Positions 9,072 to 18,119 of a stretch of 64,000 nt of DNA are shown here, in pieces. Source of the stretch: Tolypothrix tenuis PCC 7101 (GTDB lineage Bacteria; Cyanobacteriota; Cyanobacteriia; Cyanobacteriales; Nostocaceae); NCBI RefSeq assembly GCF_002368295.1, contig NZ_AP018248.1:5624231-5688230 (forward strand). Direction: 5' to 3'. Position numbers and translations under genes: made by a program. Under the pieces are notes generated by a model. The model made no database searches, was not told the origin of the DNA, and saw only the letters and a list, made by a program, of their open reading frames with translations. Numbering within the stretch: the first letter of the stretch is position 1; the number at the start of each line of letters is the position of its first letter.

Positions 9072-9583
9072 TAACAGTCTTGTCCTGGCTGTTCACAAGC
9101 GCCTATACTCACCCAACTGCTGGAACCATCTTGCCAGTGTTCTTTCTTCCAAATAGGGGCATTGTGCTTGAGAGTATCTATAGCATAACGGCAAGCTTCA
9201 AAAGCTTCACTGCGATGAGGACAACCAACTGCTACTAAAACACTGATTTCGCCAACTTGCAAACGGCCGATGCGATGATGAATCACTACCCGCTTGACAT
9301 CAGTCCACAGAGAACGAATCTCTGCGGCAATTTGGGAAAATACTAGCAATGCCATTGGTTCATAAGCTTGATATTCTAAGCTAACTACTGGTTTCCCATC
9401 AGTTTGATTGCGAACCATACCACTCATTACTACTACTGCACCATTTGCAGGATCGTCGGCTTTGGCGTAAATTTCTTCTAAAGATAAAGGCGCAAGGGTA
9501 ATAGCAAAGCTATCTTCGGCTCTTGGTTTAACGCGAAAGTTCAGTGTATTTGTCACAACAAAGTTTATGTAACTGAAACCCAA
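9071..9583 (-). CDS. moaE: Molybdopterin synthase catalytic subunit MoaE
   Basis: Large subunit of molybdopterin synthase, which transfers sulfur from thiocarboxylated MoaD to precursor Z (cPMP) in molybdenum cofactor synthesis. Signature stretches are GAVVVMSGMVRNQTDGKPV near the N-terminal third, RVVIHHRIGRLQVGEISVLV, and the active-site segment KHNAPIWKKEHW with the conserved lysines. The protein has 170 residues, about 20 more than usual; the extra residues form a non-conserved N-terminus (MGFSYINFVVTNTLNF), so the true start may lie further in. No other molybdenum-cofactor gene is adjacent, so it stands alone here. The cofactor would serve, for example, nitrate reductase. Confidence 0.93.
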   Translation of the reverse strand: MGFSYINFVVTNTLNFRVKPRAEDSFAITLAPLSLEEIYAKADDPANGAVVVMSGMVRNQTDGKPVVSLEYQAYEPMALLVFSQIAAEIRSLWTDVKRVVIHHRIGRLQVGEISVLVAVGCPHRSEAFEACRYAIDTLKHNAPIWKKEHWQDGSSSWVSIGACEQPGQDC

Positions 9584-10370
9584 TATAGCAATCCTATCTG
9601 GTTTGGGGAATTAGCAGACAAAGATACTCAAACGTCTTGGACAAGCCTGGTGTCTTCTTATTCAGGATGATTGAGGATTGCTACAGTTATGTGCAAGTTA
9701 AAAATTGTAATCTTACGTAAAATTACGTCAATCTTCAGTTCTGTAGTCATCCATCTTAAGGCAGATCACTATAATTAAAGGTGACAAAGTTATTAGCTAG
9801 CTTTTTCGGACATCCCATAGTTTGCAAGTGCATTGGTATTAAGTATCAGCAAGGCTGAGTTAATCAGCAAGTAATTGTTAATTGGTAACCAATTAGCAAA
9901 TGTACTTAATAAGGCTTACGCAAGTGTCACAAAAAATTCAAGTTTTTGTTTGGAGACAGCAGCTCTATCCCTAATGTTGAGGACTAAAGTCTTGACTAGG
10001 GAATTAAATAAGATGCTAGTTGGGTAAGCTCTGATTTACATGGCTTTTGAAAGCAGACTGCATAGAAAGTAGCATTAAATCTTTCTGGTTTGATGAATCT
10101 CAATAATCATGAGTCACACCAGTTATTCAAATATCTGGCTACAGATTGTTTTCTGCGGCGACACTGTGATGTGTCACCCTGAAGGGATTTCTATAAGATA
10201 TCCAATTTGATGCAAAAAGAAGCAGTTCTGATGAAACAAGTTTCACAAGCCTTGCATAAAAGTCGGAATAGGATTTGCACTCAGCACTTTCAAGCTAGTG
10301 GGATCAGCACAAACCAATCGCCAATCCCTAGCTTTCAATACCTATTTTCAACAAGATTAGGCAGAATTTA
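9584..10370. other. 787-bp intergenic region
   Basis: This gap separates the divergent moaE and hybrid kinase genes. It contains a small palindrome near 9878-9894 (TAATTGGT/ACCAATTA) and stop-rich AT sequence in all frames. No gene or RNA could be supported; promoters of both flanking genes must lie here. Confidence 0.5.
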
Positions 10371-12824
10371 ATGAAATCTTTAGTGTATTCTCCAGAAGTA
10401 GCAAGGCTTGAGGCTCTTTATCAGTATCAAATTCTGGACACCAAACCAGAACCAGCATTTGATGATTTAGTATTCTTAGCCGCGCAGATTTGTGATACAC
10501 CGATCGCAGTGATTAATTTAGTGGATGCTGATCGTCAGTGGTTTAAAGCCAAGGTGGGATTGGATTTTGAGCAAGTGCCTAGATATTTAGGGTTTTGTCC
10601 AATTTGTATAGCACAGTGTGATGTTTTGATTATTCCTGATACCTTAGCAGATGCAAAGTTTGCTAATTCAGAAATTGTTACTGGCGAACCTTATGTAAGA
10701 TTTTATGCTGGTGTTCCTTTGCTCGCACCAGGAGGACAAGCGATTGGGACTTTATGCGTAGTAGATCGCATTCCCCATGAAATAACCCCGAAACAGATAG
10801 AATCGCTACAAGCTTTAAGTCGCTTAGTTATTAGACAATTAGAGATTCGGAAAAATCCACAATTAGCTTACCTGGTTGACGGTATTAAAGAGAAGCAAGC
10901 AGCGTTGCGCGATCGCCAACAAGCCGAAGCAGAATTACGCTGGAAAGAGGCGCTTTTACGCTCTATGACTAGTGTTTCGCCCCTAGCCTTTTATGTGGTA
11001 GATAACCGTACTGATAATATACTTTATTTTAATCAGCAGTTTTGTGAGATTTGGGGTATTGAACACCTAGAAGCGCAAATGGCAGCGGGAAAATTGCAAA
11101 ATCAGGATATTATTCCCGATTGTGCCAAATTAATCTTAGATATTCCCGCTTTTGCAGCTTCCTGCCAACCTTTGCAAAATGAAGAATACCGTGCTGTGGT
11201 CGAAGATGAGATTAAATTTAACGATGGACGTACTATTAGACGCTTCTCTACCCAAGTACGCGATCGCAATGATCAATATTTTGGGCGTTTATATATTTTT
11301 GAAGATATTACCAGCCGCAAACAGGTAGAACAACAAATTCGCGAACAAGCAGCATTGCTGGATATTTCCACTGATGCGATCGTCTTACGCGATTTATCTA
11401 ATAATATTTTGTTATGGAATAAAAGTGCTGAACAGCTTTACGGTTGGCAGGCAGAGGAAGCTATTGGTAAAAATGCTTGTCAACTGTTTAACAATGAACC
11501 TTTATTACAATATCAAGAAATCTGTCAAACTGTGTTAGGAAAAGGTTCTTGGCAAGGGGAATTACAAAAAACTAGCAAATCAGGCAGAGAAATTATTGTG
11601 GAAAGTTGCTGGATGCTAGTCTTAGATGAGCATTCTCAACCCAAATCAATTTTAATTGTTGACACCGATATTACTCATAAAAAGCAACTAGAGCAGCAAT
11701 TTTTCCGCGCTCAACGTATGGAAAGTATAGGCACTCTTGCTAGTGGCATTGCTCATGATTTAAATAATGTTCTGTCACCAATTTTGATGTCGGTACATTT
11801 CCTCAAAAATAAACTACCTGATCGCCAAAGTTCACAAATGCTCTCGATAGTGGAAAATAATGTCAAACGCGGTGCTAACTTAGTTAAGCAAGTACTATCT
11901 TTCGCACGCGGAATTGAAGGCGATCGCCAAGTTATCCAGTTGCGAAATATTTTATTAGAAGTCAACGAAATTATCCAAGAAACTTTTCCTAAATCAATTA
12001 CATTATCTACAGAAATAGCAGAGAAATTATCACCTATTTATAGTGATAGTACACAAATACATCAAGTATTAATTAATTTATGCCTGAATGCTCGTGATGC
12101 TATGCCCAGTGGCGGCAATATTACTATATCAGCAGCGAACATTTATATTGATGAAAACTATGCCAGAATGAATCTTGATGCTCAAGTTGGTTATTACATA
12201 GTTCTGAAAGTTGCGGATACAGGATGTGGTATCCCGAGCGAAGTATTAGATAGAATTTTTGAACCATTTTTTACCACAAAAGAATTTGGTAAAGGAACTG
12301 GTTTAGGTTTATCAACTGTGATGGGAATTATTAAAGGACATAATGGTTTTATTACTGTATCAAGTTGTATAGATCAAGGTACAGAATTTCAAGTATATTT
12401 ACCAGCAGTAAATACAGCTACAACGCAGATATTAGAAGATAGTAAAATTGAGCATGGCAGAGGAGAATGGGTTTTAATTGTAGATGATGAGGCTGCAATT
12501 CGTGAAGTAACAGCAACATCTCTAGAAAGCCATAATTATCAAATTATCGCAGCTCGTGATGGCATAGAAGCAATAGCACTTTATGCCCAAAATACTGATA
12601 AAATTAAAGCTGCAATTATTGATATAATGATGCCCAATATGGATGGAGATACTACCATTCGTACATTACAAAAAATGAATCCAAAATTATCTATTATTGC
12701 TGTCAGCGGCATATCTACAGGCGAAAAATCACCTATCAATCAAACAGTTCCCAATGTAGCATTTTTACTTAAACCATATACGGTACAGGAATTATTAAAA
12801 ACCCTACATTTAGTTTTGAGTTGA
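10371..12824 (+). CDS. Hybrid sensor histidine kinase (GAF-PAS-PAS-HisKA-HATPase-REC)
   Basis: Cytosolic two-component sensor of 817 residues without membrane segments. A GAF domain (about 1-165, RLEALYQYQILDT...) is followed by a coiled linker, two PAS domains (about 190-320 and 325-445), a HisKA dimerisation domain with phospho-accepting His462 (SGIAHDLNN), an HATPase_c domain (LINLCLNARDAM N-box, ADTGCGIP G1, GTGLGLS G2) and a C-terminal receiver with phospho-Asp751 (IIDIMMPNMDGD) and a conserved KPY near the end. All catalytic residues are intact. GAF Cys residues could bind a bilin, but no bilin-lyase motif is obvious, so the signal is unknown. An NTF2-like gene follows after 13 bp and is probably co-transcribed. 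Confidence 0.93.
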   Translation: MKSLVYSPEVARLEALYQYQILDTKPEPAFDDLVFLAAQICDTPIAVINLVDADRQWFKAKVGLDFEQVPRYLGFCPICIAQCDVLIIPDTLADAKFANSEIVTGEPYVRFYAGVPLLAPGGQAIGTLCVVDRIPHEITPKQIESLQALSRLVIRQLEIRKNPQLAYLVDGIKEKQAALRDRQQAEAELRWKEALLRSMTSVSPLAFYVVDNRTDNILYFNQQFCEIWGIEHLEAQMAAGKLQNQDIIPDCAKLILDIPAFAASCQPLQNEEYRAVVEDEIKFNDGRTIRRFSTQVRDRNDQYFGRLYIFEDITSRKQVEQQIREQAALLDISTDAIVLRDLSNNILLWNKSAEQLYGWQAEEAIGKNACQLFNNEPLLQYQEICQTVLGKGSWQGELQKTSKSGREIIVESCWMLVLDEHSQPKSILIVDTDITHKKQLEQQFFRAQRMESIGTLASGIAHDLNNVLSPILMSVHFLKNKLPDRQSSQMLSIVENNVKRGANLVKQVLSFARGIEGDRQVIQLRNILLEVNEIIQETFPKSITLSTEIAEKLSPIYSDSTQIHQVLINLCLNARDAMPSGGNITISAANIYIDENYARMNLDAQVGYYIVLKVADTGCGIPSEVLDRIFEPFFTTKEFGKGTGLGLSTVMGIIKGHNGFITVSSCIDQGTEFQVYLPAVNTATTQILEDSKIEHGRGEWVLIVDDEAAIREVTATSLESHNYQIIAARDGIEAIALYAQNTDKIKAAIIDIMMPNMDGDTTIRTLQKMNPKLSIIAVSGISTGEKSPINQTVPNVAFLLKPYTVQELLKTLHLVLS

Positions 12825-12837
12825 TTAAATATTTACT

Positions 12838-13221
12838 ATGACATCTGATGAAGTTTTAGCAGTCAACGCAGCTTTTTATAGAGCTTTTGAAAAAAAAGAT
12901 ATTGAAGCCATGAGTTTAGTCTGGTCACAAGGAACAAGTAGTACTTGTATTCATCCTGGACGTAATGTGCTGCGTGGTTGGAAGGAAGTTAAATATTCTT
13001 GGGAGCAGATATTTAAAAATACGGCTTATATAGAAGTTAATTTAGATATCATCTCTACTGAAGTAACCGACAATATTGCTTATGTGATTTTGAAAGAAAA
13101 TATCCTCCAAGTATTTCGTGGACAAAGACTAGAAGCACAGTCAATCGCCACAAATATATTTCAATTACTAGGTGGTAAATGGTATTTAATTCATCATCAC
13201 GGTAGCCCTATTATGCGTTAA
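12838..13221 (+). CDS. NTF2-like (SnoaL/DUF4440-type) protein
   Basis: A 127-residue protein with the cone-shaped NTF2-like pattern: MTSDEVLAVNAAFYRAFEKK at the start, a central HPGRNVLRGWKEVKYSW helix and a C-terminal beta strand WYLIHHHGSP. Family members bind small ligands or act as isomerase-like enzymes, but no function can be assigned. It begins 13 bp after the stop of the hybrid kinase, so the two are probably one transcript and it may be an accessory to that signalling pathway. Confidence 0.75.
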   Translation: MTSDEVLAVNAAFYRAFEKKDIEAMSLVWSQGTSSTCIHPGRNVLRGWKEVKYSWEQIFKNTAYIEVNLDIISTEVTDNIAYVILKENILQVFRGQRLEAQSIATNIFQLLGGKWYLIHHHGSPIMR

Positions 13222-13598
13222 ACTTAACAGTGAATAAATTAGCAGCTATGGGCTAAACTTTTACACATTTAAGTTGCATGGATTGATATAAATACTGTCG
13301 TTAAGGGCAAAAGGGGAAGGGAAAAAGGGGTAAGAAAAAACCTTTAACCCTTACGCTTTCTCCTTTTCTCCAAACTAAATTCCGAGTTGAAAATCCTTAA
13401 CCGTATTGGGATTGATATTTGATTTCGTAGGGTGTAATGTCGCCAAGCGCCGCACCAAAGCCTAGAATAAGGTGCATTACTGCACATAACTGGCTCCTCT
13501 GAAATCTTGACGACTGAACCAAGAAAATGTGCAATCTTTAGATGTGCATCAGTTTATACCAATTCAAATAATGTTTGCAACAGATAAATTCTTTGTAA

Positions 13599-13655
13599 GG
13601 GCACGGTATCCTCAATCTTTTGGCATCTCCAATATCTTACAGGTGCCGTGCCCCT
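13599..13655. repeat. Imperfect inverted repeat (GGGCACGG family) in gap 13222-13840
   Basis: GGGCACGG and CCGTGCCC face each other over about 57 bp. An upstream purine-rich stretch near 13310-13370 (AAAGGGGAAGGGG...CTCCTTTTCTCC) is a second, looser inverted repeat. The frames open here look like chance frames inside repeats. Confidence 0.6.
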
Positions 13656-13706
13656 ACTCATCTGTCGCGTTCTTTTTTCAAAATGGTATTAGTATTTCTT
13701 CAATCG

Positions 13707-13732
13707 AAAAAACCCCGTTCAACGGGGTTTTT
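13707..13732. terminator. Bidirectional intrinsic terminator
   Basis: AACCCCGTT-C-AACGGGGTT has A-rich sequence before it and a T-run after it, so it can stop transcription from both sides. It sits 3' of the convergent fasciclin gene. Confidence 0.85.
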
Positions 13733-13840
13733 ATAAGCCTAATTTCTATTTGAGTATGGGTAGATAAACTTAACGCAACTAGACATTACCCAACGCATAA
13801 AAATAGTTTTAGGCTATGAATTTACTTCAGACTTCAGCCA

Positions 13841-14758
13841 TTACAAATCAGGAGGTAAAATTACTTGATCGATGGCATGAATTACACCATTAGAGCCTGT
13901 AATATCTGCCTGAGTTACAGTAGCCTCATTTACTTTCACACCTGTAGCCGGATCAACCTTGACGTTGATAGCACCGCCTTCTACACTTTTCACTTCGCCT
14001 GATTTTAAATCGCTAGATAATACCTTACCGGGTACTACATGGTAAGTTAATATCTTAATTAAAACTTCTTTGTTTTCAGGCTTTAACAAATCTCGGACTG
14101 CATCTTGAGGCAATTTAGAAAATGCCGCATCGGTGGGTGCAAAAATCGTAAAATTATCTTTGCCTTCCAAAGTTGCAGTCAATCCAGCTGCTTTTAAAGC
14201 TTGAGTTAAGGTTTTAAAAGATCCATTGGACTCTGCAATTGCTACCAAGTTCTTGTTTTGGGTACTGCTAGAATTTGGTGCAGGCTTAGTTTGGGTTGGT
14301 GCAGTGTTAGAAGGTGTTGAAGGTGTTTCTGTTGCAGGTGCTGTAGGTGTTGCAGAAGGTGCTTCGGTTGTAGGTGTAGTGGGTGCAGCTTCAGCAGGAG
14401 TGGTTGGGGTTGGTGCAGTTTCTCCACTGCTTGTGTTTGCACTGCTAGCACCACGGTTATAGGGAGGCTCGTTGAATATACTTGGGTTAGGATTGAGTCC
14501 TCTTTTTTTGGTTTTCTGTGCTACCAAATTTCTGTTAGCAGTTGTGCCTTTTGCTGTATCTTGTGTAGCCTGAGCAGGTGTATAGTTACTGTTTGCCTCA
14601 ATGCGTTGACTACGGCTATAGGGAGCCTCGCTAAAAATGCTAGGGTTAGGATTTGTTGCTTCCTTTGCTTGTGAAGGTAATGTAATCACAAGGCTGCATC
14701 CAGCTATTCCTACTATACCAGCAAGATTAGTTAGCAATTGGCTGTAATTGACCTTCAT
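13841..14758 (-). CDS. Exported fasciclin (FAS1) domain protein with Pro/Thr-rich linker
   Basis: Predicted secreted or periplasmic adhesion-type protein of 305 residues. The N-terminus has a basic start, a hydrophobic core (LAGIVGIAGCSLVITLP) and a likely cleavage site near SQA-KE. A Pro/Thr/Ala linker (about 105-165) follows, then a single FAS1 domain (about 168-305) with FTIFAPTDAAFSKLP and the C-terminal NGVIHAIDQVILPPDL box. The linker region contains two near-identical copies of NPNPSIFxExPYxR (about residues 36-49 and 91-104), an internal repeat of unknown role. FAS1 domains mediate cell adhesion or matrix binding; the partner is unknown. The gene appears monocistronic. Confidence 0.88.
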   Translation of the reverse strand: MKVNYSQLLTNLAGIVGIAGCSLVITLPSQAKEATNPNPSIFSEAPYSRSQRIEANSNYTPAQATQDTAKGTTANRNLVAQKTKKRGLNPNPSIFNEPPYNRGASSANTSSGETAPTPTTPAEAAPTTPTTEAPSATPTAPATETPSTPSNTAPTQTKPAPNSSSTQNKNLVAIAESNGSFKTLTQALKAAGLTATLEGKDNFTIFAPTDAAFSKLPQDAVRDLLKPENKEVLIKILTYHVVPGKVLSSDLKSGEVKSVEGGAINVKVDPATGVKVNEATVTQADITGSNGVIHAIDQVILPPDL

Positions 14759-15964
14759 AAATTTTGTTTGTTTTTATTTTGCACAGGTTACATAAAGACT
14801 TATAACATTTTGCTACGTACAAAATCTCACCTAAGACGTAAGAAATTTTTTCCAAAGATATCTAATATCACATTGCATGAGAACGTCATAATTAGTGAAC
14901 AATAGTTGTGGTAATAATTTCCAGCTATCTTGCAGGCTCAAATAATCTGCATGAAGTGAATTAATTTATTTGCCTGAGTGAATATTGCTGAGTGCGATGA
15001 TTAAGTTACTCATTTGACAATGCCAGTATCCAAAAGGTGTCAATTGGTAGCAAGATAAATTTTTTAGATAAAAATCTTGTAACTCTAGCTATCAAATTAA
15101 ATCATCATTATTTAAAATATTGTTACAATTTATACTTTATCTTTAGTAAGATTAAACTAGCTAAAAAATTTGCTCGCTTATTTCCAGATTTTCCTATTTC
15201 AATGCAAGAGGTAATACATATTCTAATTTTTCAATTCAAAATTAGAAAAGCCAGATAACAAAAGGAATTCTGAGTTTGAATCTGTTCCTGGCTTTGGGCG
15301 AACAGTTGCGAAAAATTCTGGAAAATTTTATTTTTACTTTGTCAACATACTTAAGCTGATACGCGCCTAGATCAAATATTCTGTCGTTAGGGCTGTCAAG
15401 GGTCAAGAGTCAAAAGTCCAAGCTAGCCTTTGACCCTGGATTCTGGACTCTTGACCACCTGAGCGCGAAATATACAATTTAAATGCGTAACAGCTTAGTA
15501 AGTTAATTTTGAGAAAATAACCCCACTTCCCCGCAGGATTATCAATCAGAGGTACATAATTTGGCGTGCTGGGCTAGGAGTTGGGGATTGGAGAAGAACG
15601 ATTTTTATGTTTAGCTGACTAAAGGCAGGAATTCAAATAATACTTATAGTAAAATATAAAGTAGTTTTTTATACGAAATAAATTACGTGATTCTAAAGCA
15701 TGAGAAATTAAAATGATCAGTGCAAACTCAGGAATAAGATGTTAAGTTAATTTATACGTGAGTAGGTAAGCAATTTAATTATTTGATAATTGCATCCATG
15801 AAGAAAGATTTTTTTGATAGGCTTATAGGTTTGCTAAAAAATATCTGAAAATTTAAATTTGTTGGCAATGAACTCGTGAGTAAAAATTGAATTACCAAAA
15901 CGATTACAGCAACTAAAGATACAATTAGTAAAATTGCTCAATTCATTAGTTATAGGGTATTCAA
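14759..15964. other. 1.2-kb intergenic region
   Basis: AT-rich and stop-rich in all frames. One 73-codon frame (15037-15258, plus) is open but has no ribosome-binding site, no recognisable motif and an AT-driven composition (many Lys, Ile, Phe), so it is not called. The only defined element is the inverted repeat at 15402-15455. Confidence 0.5.
15402..15455. repeat. Inverted repeat, gtcaagagtc family, copy 3
   Basis: GTCAAGAGTC (15402-15411) pairs with GACTCTTGAC (15446-15455). The outer sequence also carries GTCAAGGGTC. The same decamer arms occur in the copy at 25-91. Confidence 0.75.
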
Positions 15965-16756
15965 ATGCTGGAATTATACCAATGGGAACTATCCCAATAC
16001 TCAGAAAAAGTGCGATTGATTTTAGATTATAAAGAGCTAAATTATCGCAAAATAGAAGTTACACCAGGAATTGGTCAGGTAGAACTGTTTCGCCTGACTG
16101 GTCAAAGGCAAGTACCAGTTTTAAAAGATGGAAGCAGATATATTGCTGATTCCACAGAAATAGCTAAATATTTAGACTTAGAGTATCCAGAACGTCCACT
16201 AATCCCGAAAGATCCCAAGAAAAGAGGTGCATGTTTATTAATAGAAGAATGGGCAGATGAATCGATAGGTATCAAAGGGCGGAAAGCACTATTTGCTGCT
16301 ATTAGTCAAGACCAAAATTTTCGTAAATCCTTGTTACCCACTTCTACACCAGATATTCTCAAAAATCTGATTGAGGGAGTACCACGTGATTTCTTAACGG
16401 TTTTGGGTGTTGGGGTTGGTTATAGCCCAGATGTAATTAAATCTGCGATCGCAGATTTAAAGCAAGACTTAGAAGCGCTGACACTGCTATTGGCTGATAG
16501 CCCTTATTTGCTAGGCGATGAACCGAGTTTAGCTGATTTGGCAGTAGCTGGTTTATCAATTTTACTGAAATTTCCCGAGGGGCCTTATTTAGATTTACCT
16601 GTAGAACTTAGAGGTAAAGGATTGCCTGGTTTAGCAGATAATCCTGATTATGCACCGTTTTTTGAATGGCGCGATCGCATCTATGCCCAATTCCGTAAAC
16701 CATTAACTGGTACTTCCCCATCTGCAAGTAGACCGACTTCAATTCAAATTGATTGA
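15965..16756 (+). CDS. Glutathione S-transferase family protein
   Basis: Thioredoxin-fold N-terminal domain (1-77) with LYQWELSQYSEKVRLILDYK, the cis-Pro segment RQVPVL and the glutathione-contact ADSTEIAKYL, followed by an all-helical C-terminal domain with the GDEPSLADLAVAG box. This is the cytosolic GST layout. The first helix begins SQYSEKVR with no Cys, so Ser or Tyr chemistry is more likely than an omega-type Cys. At 263 residues it is slightly long, mainly through a polar C-terminal tail (TGTSPSASRPTSIQID). The substrate is unknown; detoxification or redox repair is the usual role. The gene stands alone. Confidence 0.85.
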   Translation: MLELYQWELSQYSEKVRLILDYKELNYRKIEVTPGIGQVELFRLTGQRQVPVLKDGSRYIADSTEIAKYLDLEYPERPLIPKDPKKRGACLLIEEWADESIGIKGRKALFAAISQDQNFRKSLLPTSTPDILKNLIEGVPRDFLTVLGVGVGYSPDVIKSAIADLKQDLEALTLLLADSPYLLGDEPSLADLAVAGLSILLKFPEGPYLDLPVELRGKGLPGLADNPDYAPFFEWRDRIYAQFRKPLTGTSPSASRPTSIQID

Positions 16757-16765
16757 TAGGTTAAG

Positions 16766-17116
16766 GGTTATAGAGCAATACGCTTGGGTTAAGAAAATTA
16801 ATTGATCACAAAACCAAAAAACTAGTTACTCAACCTGAGTTCGGGATAAGCTGAAACCCCCATGACACCGTTGCTTAATTCTAGGATCTGTCAACGTGCT
16901 TGCGCCGTTTCAGGCGTTTAACGTTAAATAAACCTCTTTAACCCGAACTGACGTTACTCAACAAAAAAACAGAACAATAATTTTGGAGGGGGTTTGGGGG
17001 ACGCAACCGTCACCCAATCGGGGGTTTGGGGGAGAATCCCCCAATTGATCTGGCTTTTTAATTAAGTGACAAATCAATCACTAATGAGCTTAACCCAAGC
17101 GTATTGGGTTCTAGAG
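16766..17116. mobile_element. MITE-like element, 331 bp, with 18-bp terminal inverted repeats and 10-bp target duplication
   Basis: CAATACGCTTGGGTTAAG (16776-16793) and its exact reverse complement (17089-17106) bound a non-coding 331-bp unit. Directly outside lie GGTTATAGAG (16766-16775) and GGTTCTAGAG (17107-17116), a 10-bp direct repeat with one mismatch. That layout is what a DNA transposon leaves behind. No transposase is encoded, so it would depend on one in trans. It occupies most of the 491-bp gap before the COP23 gene. Confidence 0.8.
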
Positions 17117-17247
17117 TCGTTAAAAATCAAAGAGACGCGATTAATCGCGTCTGTACTCAACAGTCATTAGTCGTTAGTTGATTTTCCTTATTTCCCAATT
17201 TCAAAAGATTGGGGAATAAGGAGAATCACGAACTTCAAATTCGGTAA

Positions 17248-18048
17248 TTAACGGCGGAATCTGTTGGGGTCGAGGCGAACGCCATTTTGTTGTGGGCGAA
17301 CAGTGGTTTGGCTATTGGAACGGTTACGTAAGGCGACACCATTTTTTAACCCGCTACCATTACCACCATCTTTGCGATCGAGGAAAGGTTTCAGATTAAT
17401 ACCACTTTTAGATGCAGAAGCGCGATTACCACCTATTCCTGTACGACCTAAGTTATATAAATCACCTAATATATTTTGATTGTTGCGGTAGGTGTTAACA
17501 GCAATGGTTTGTTGACCGCTATCCGCAGTGGTAAGGTTTTGGAAGATGCTATTGCGGACAGTATAGGGGTCTTTATCGCGGGGTACTGTGAGGACAATCC
17601 GACAGCTAGGATCAGCCTCAGTGGTGACACAAACAATGTTCTCGTTATTTAACCTTGTTACTTGGAGTTCTTGTAAGCCATCTGGACGATAGGATTCTAA
17701 GCGTTGGGAAATTGTTTGACAGCGTCTGTTTACATCCCAACCACCACCTAAAGCCTGAGGTGCAGCCCAAGCAAAGTATTGACCTGGTTGACTTTCCGGC
17801 TGATACATCACGGTATATTGACCGTTGTAGGTTTGACAACTAAACCTACTACCATCAGCTGTAGGATAATTTGTGGTGTTAGTTGCTGTACCTGTTGGTA
17901 TCGGTGTAGTTGTGGTTGTAGTTGTGCCCGATGGTTCTGTGGGTACAACCACACTATCATTAACTTGGGCAAATGCTGCCGAATTACCCAAGAAGCAGGA
18001 TAAACCTAAACCACTTAAAAGCAGAAATTTCAAAGCGTGCGATGACAT
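17248..18048 (-). CDS. Exported COP23-domain protein
   Basis: A 266-residue secreted or periplasmic protein. A signal peptide (KFLLLSGLGLSCFLGNSAAFA) precedes a Thr-rich linker (about 35-60) and a COP23-like domain beginning SRFSCQTYNGQYTVMY, with FAWAAPQALGGGWDVNRRC, SQRLESYRPDGL and a conserved Cys pair (CVTTEADPSC). COP23 was named for a membrane protein oscillating with the circadian cycle in Cyanothece; the biochemical role is unknown. The C-terminal third is Gly/Asn/Arg-rich and low in complexity. It lies 71 bp downstream of the M48 protease gene on the same strand, suggesting an envelope-related operon. Confidence 0.8.
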   Translation of the reverse strand: MSSHALKFLLLSGLGLSCFLGNSAAFAQVNDSVVVPTEPSGTTTTTTTPIPTGTATNTTNYPTADGSRFSCQTYNGQYTVMYQPESQPGQYFAWAAPQALGGGWDVNRRCQTISQRLESYRPDGLQELQVTRLNNENIVCVTTEADPSCRIVLTVPRDKDPYTVRNSIFQNLTTADSGQQTIAVNTYRNNQNILGDLYNLGRTGIGGNRASASKSGINLKPFLDRKDGGNGSGLKNGVALRNRSNSQTTVRPQQNGVRLDPNRFRR

Positions 18049-18119
18049 AAATCATCCTCTAGGGAAAATCTGTAGGGATATTGATACCTTCAGTGACGAA
18101 AAATTTTGTTTTTGGTTCA

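Noticed and set aside
13529..13753. 74-codon plus-strand frame
   Set aside because: It runs through an inverted repeat and the terminator at 13707-13732, so it is not a real gene.
15037..15258. 73-codon plus-strand frame
   Set aside because: AT-driven Lys/Ile/Phe-rich composition, no ribosome-binding site and no recognisable motif.
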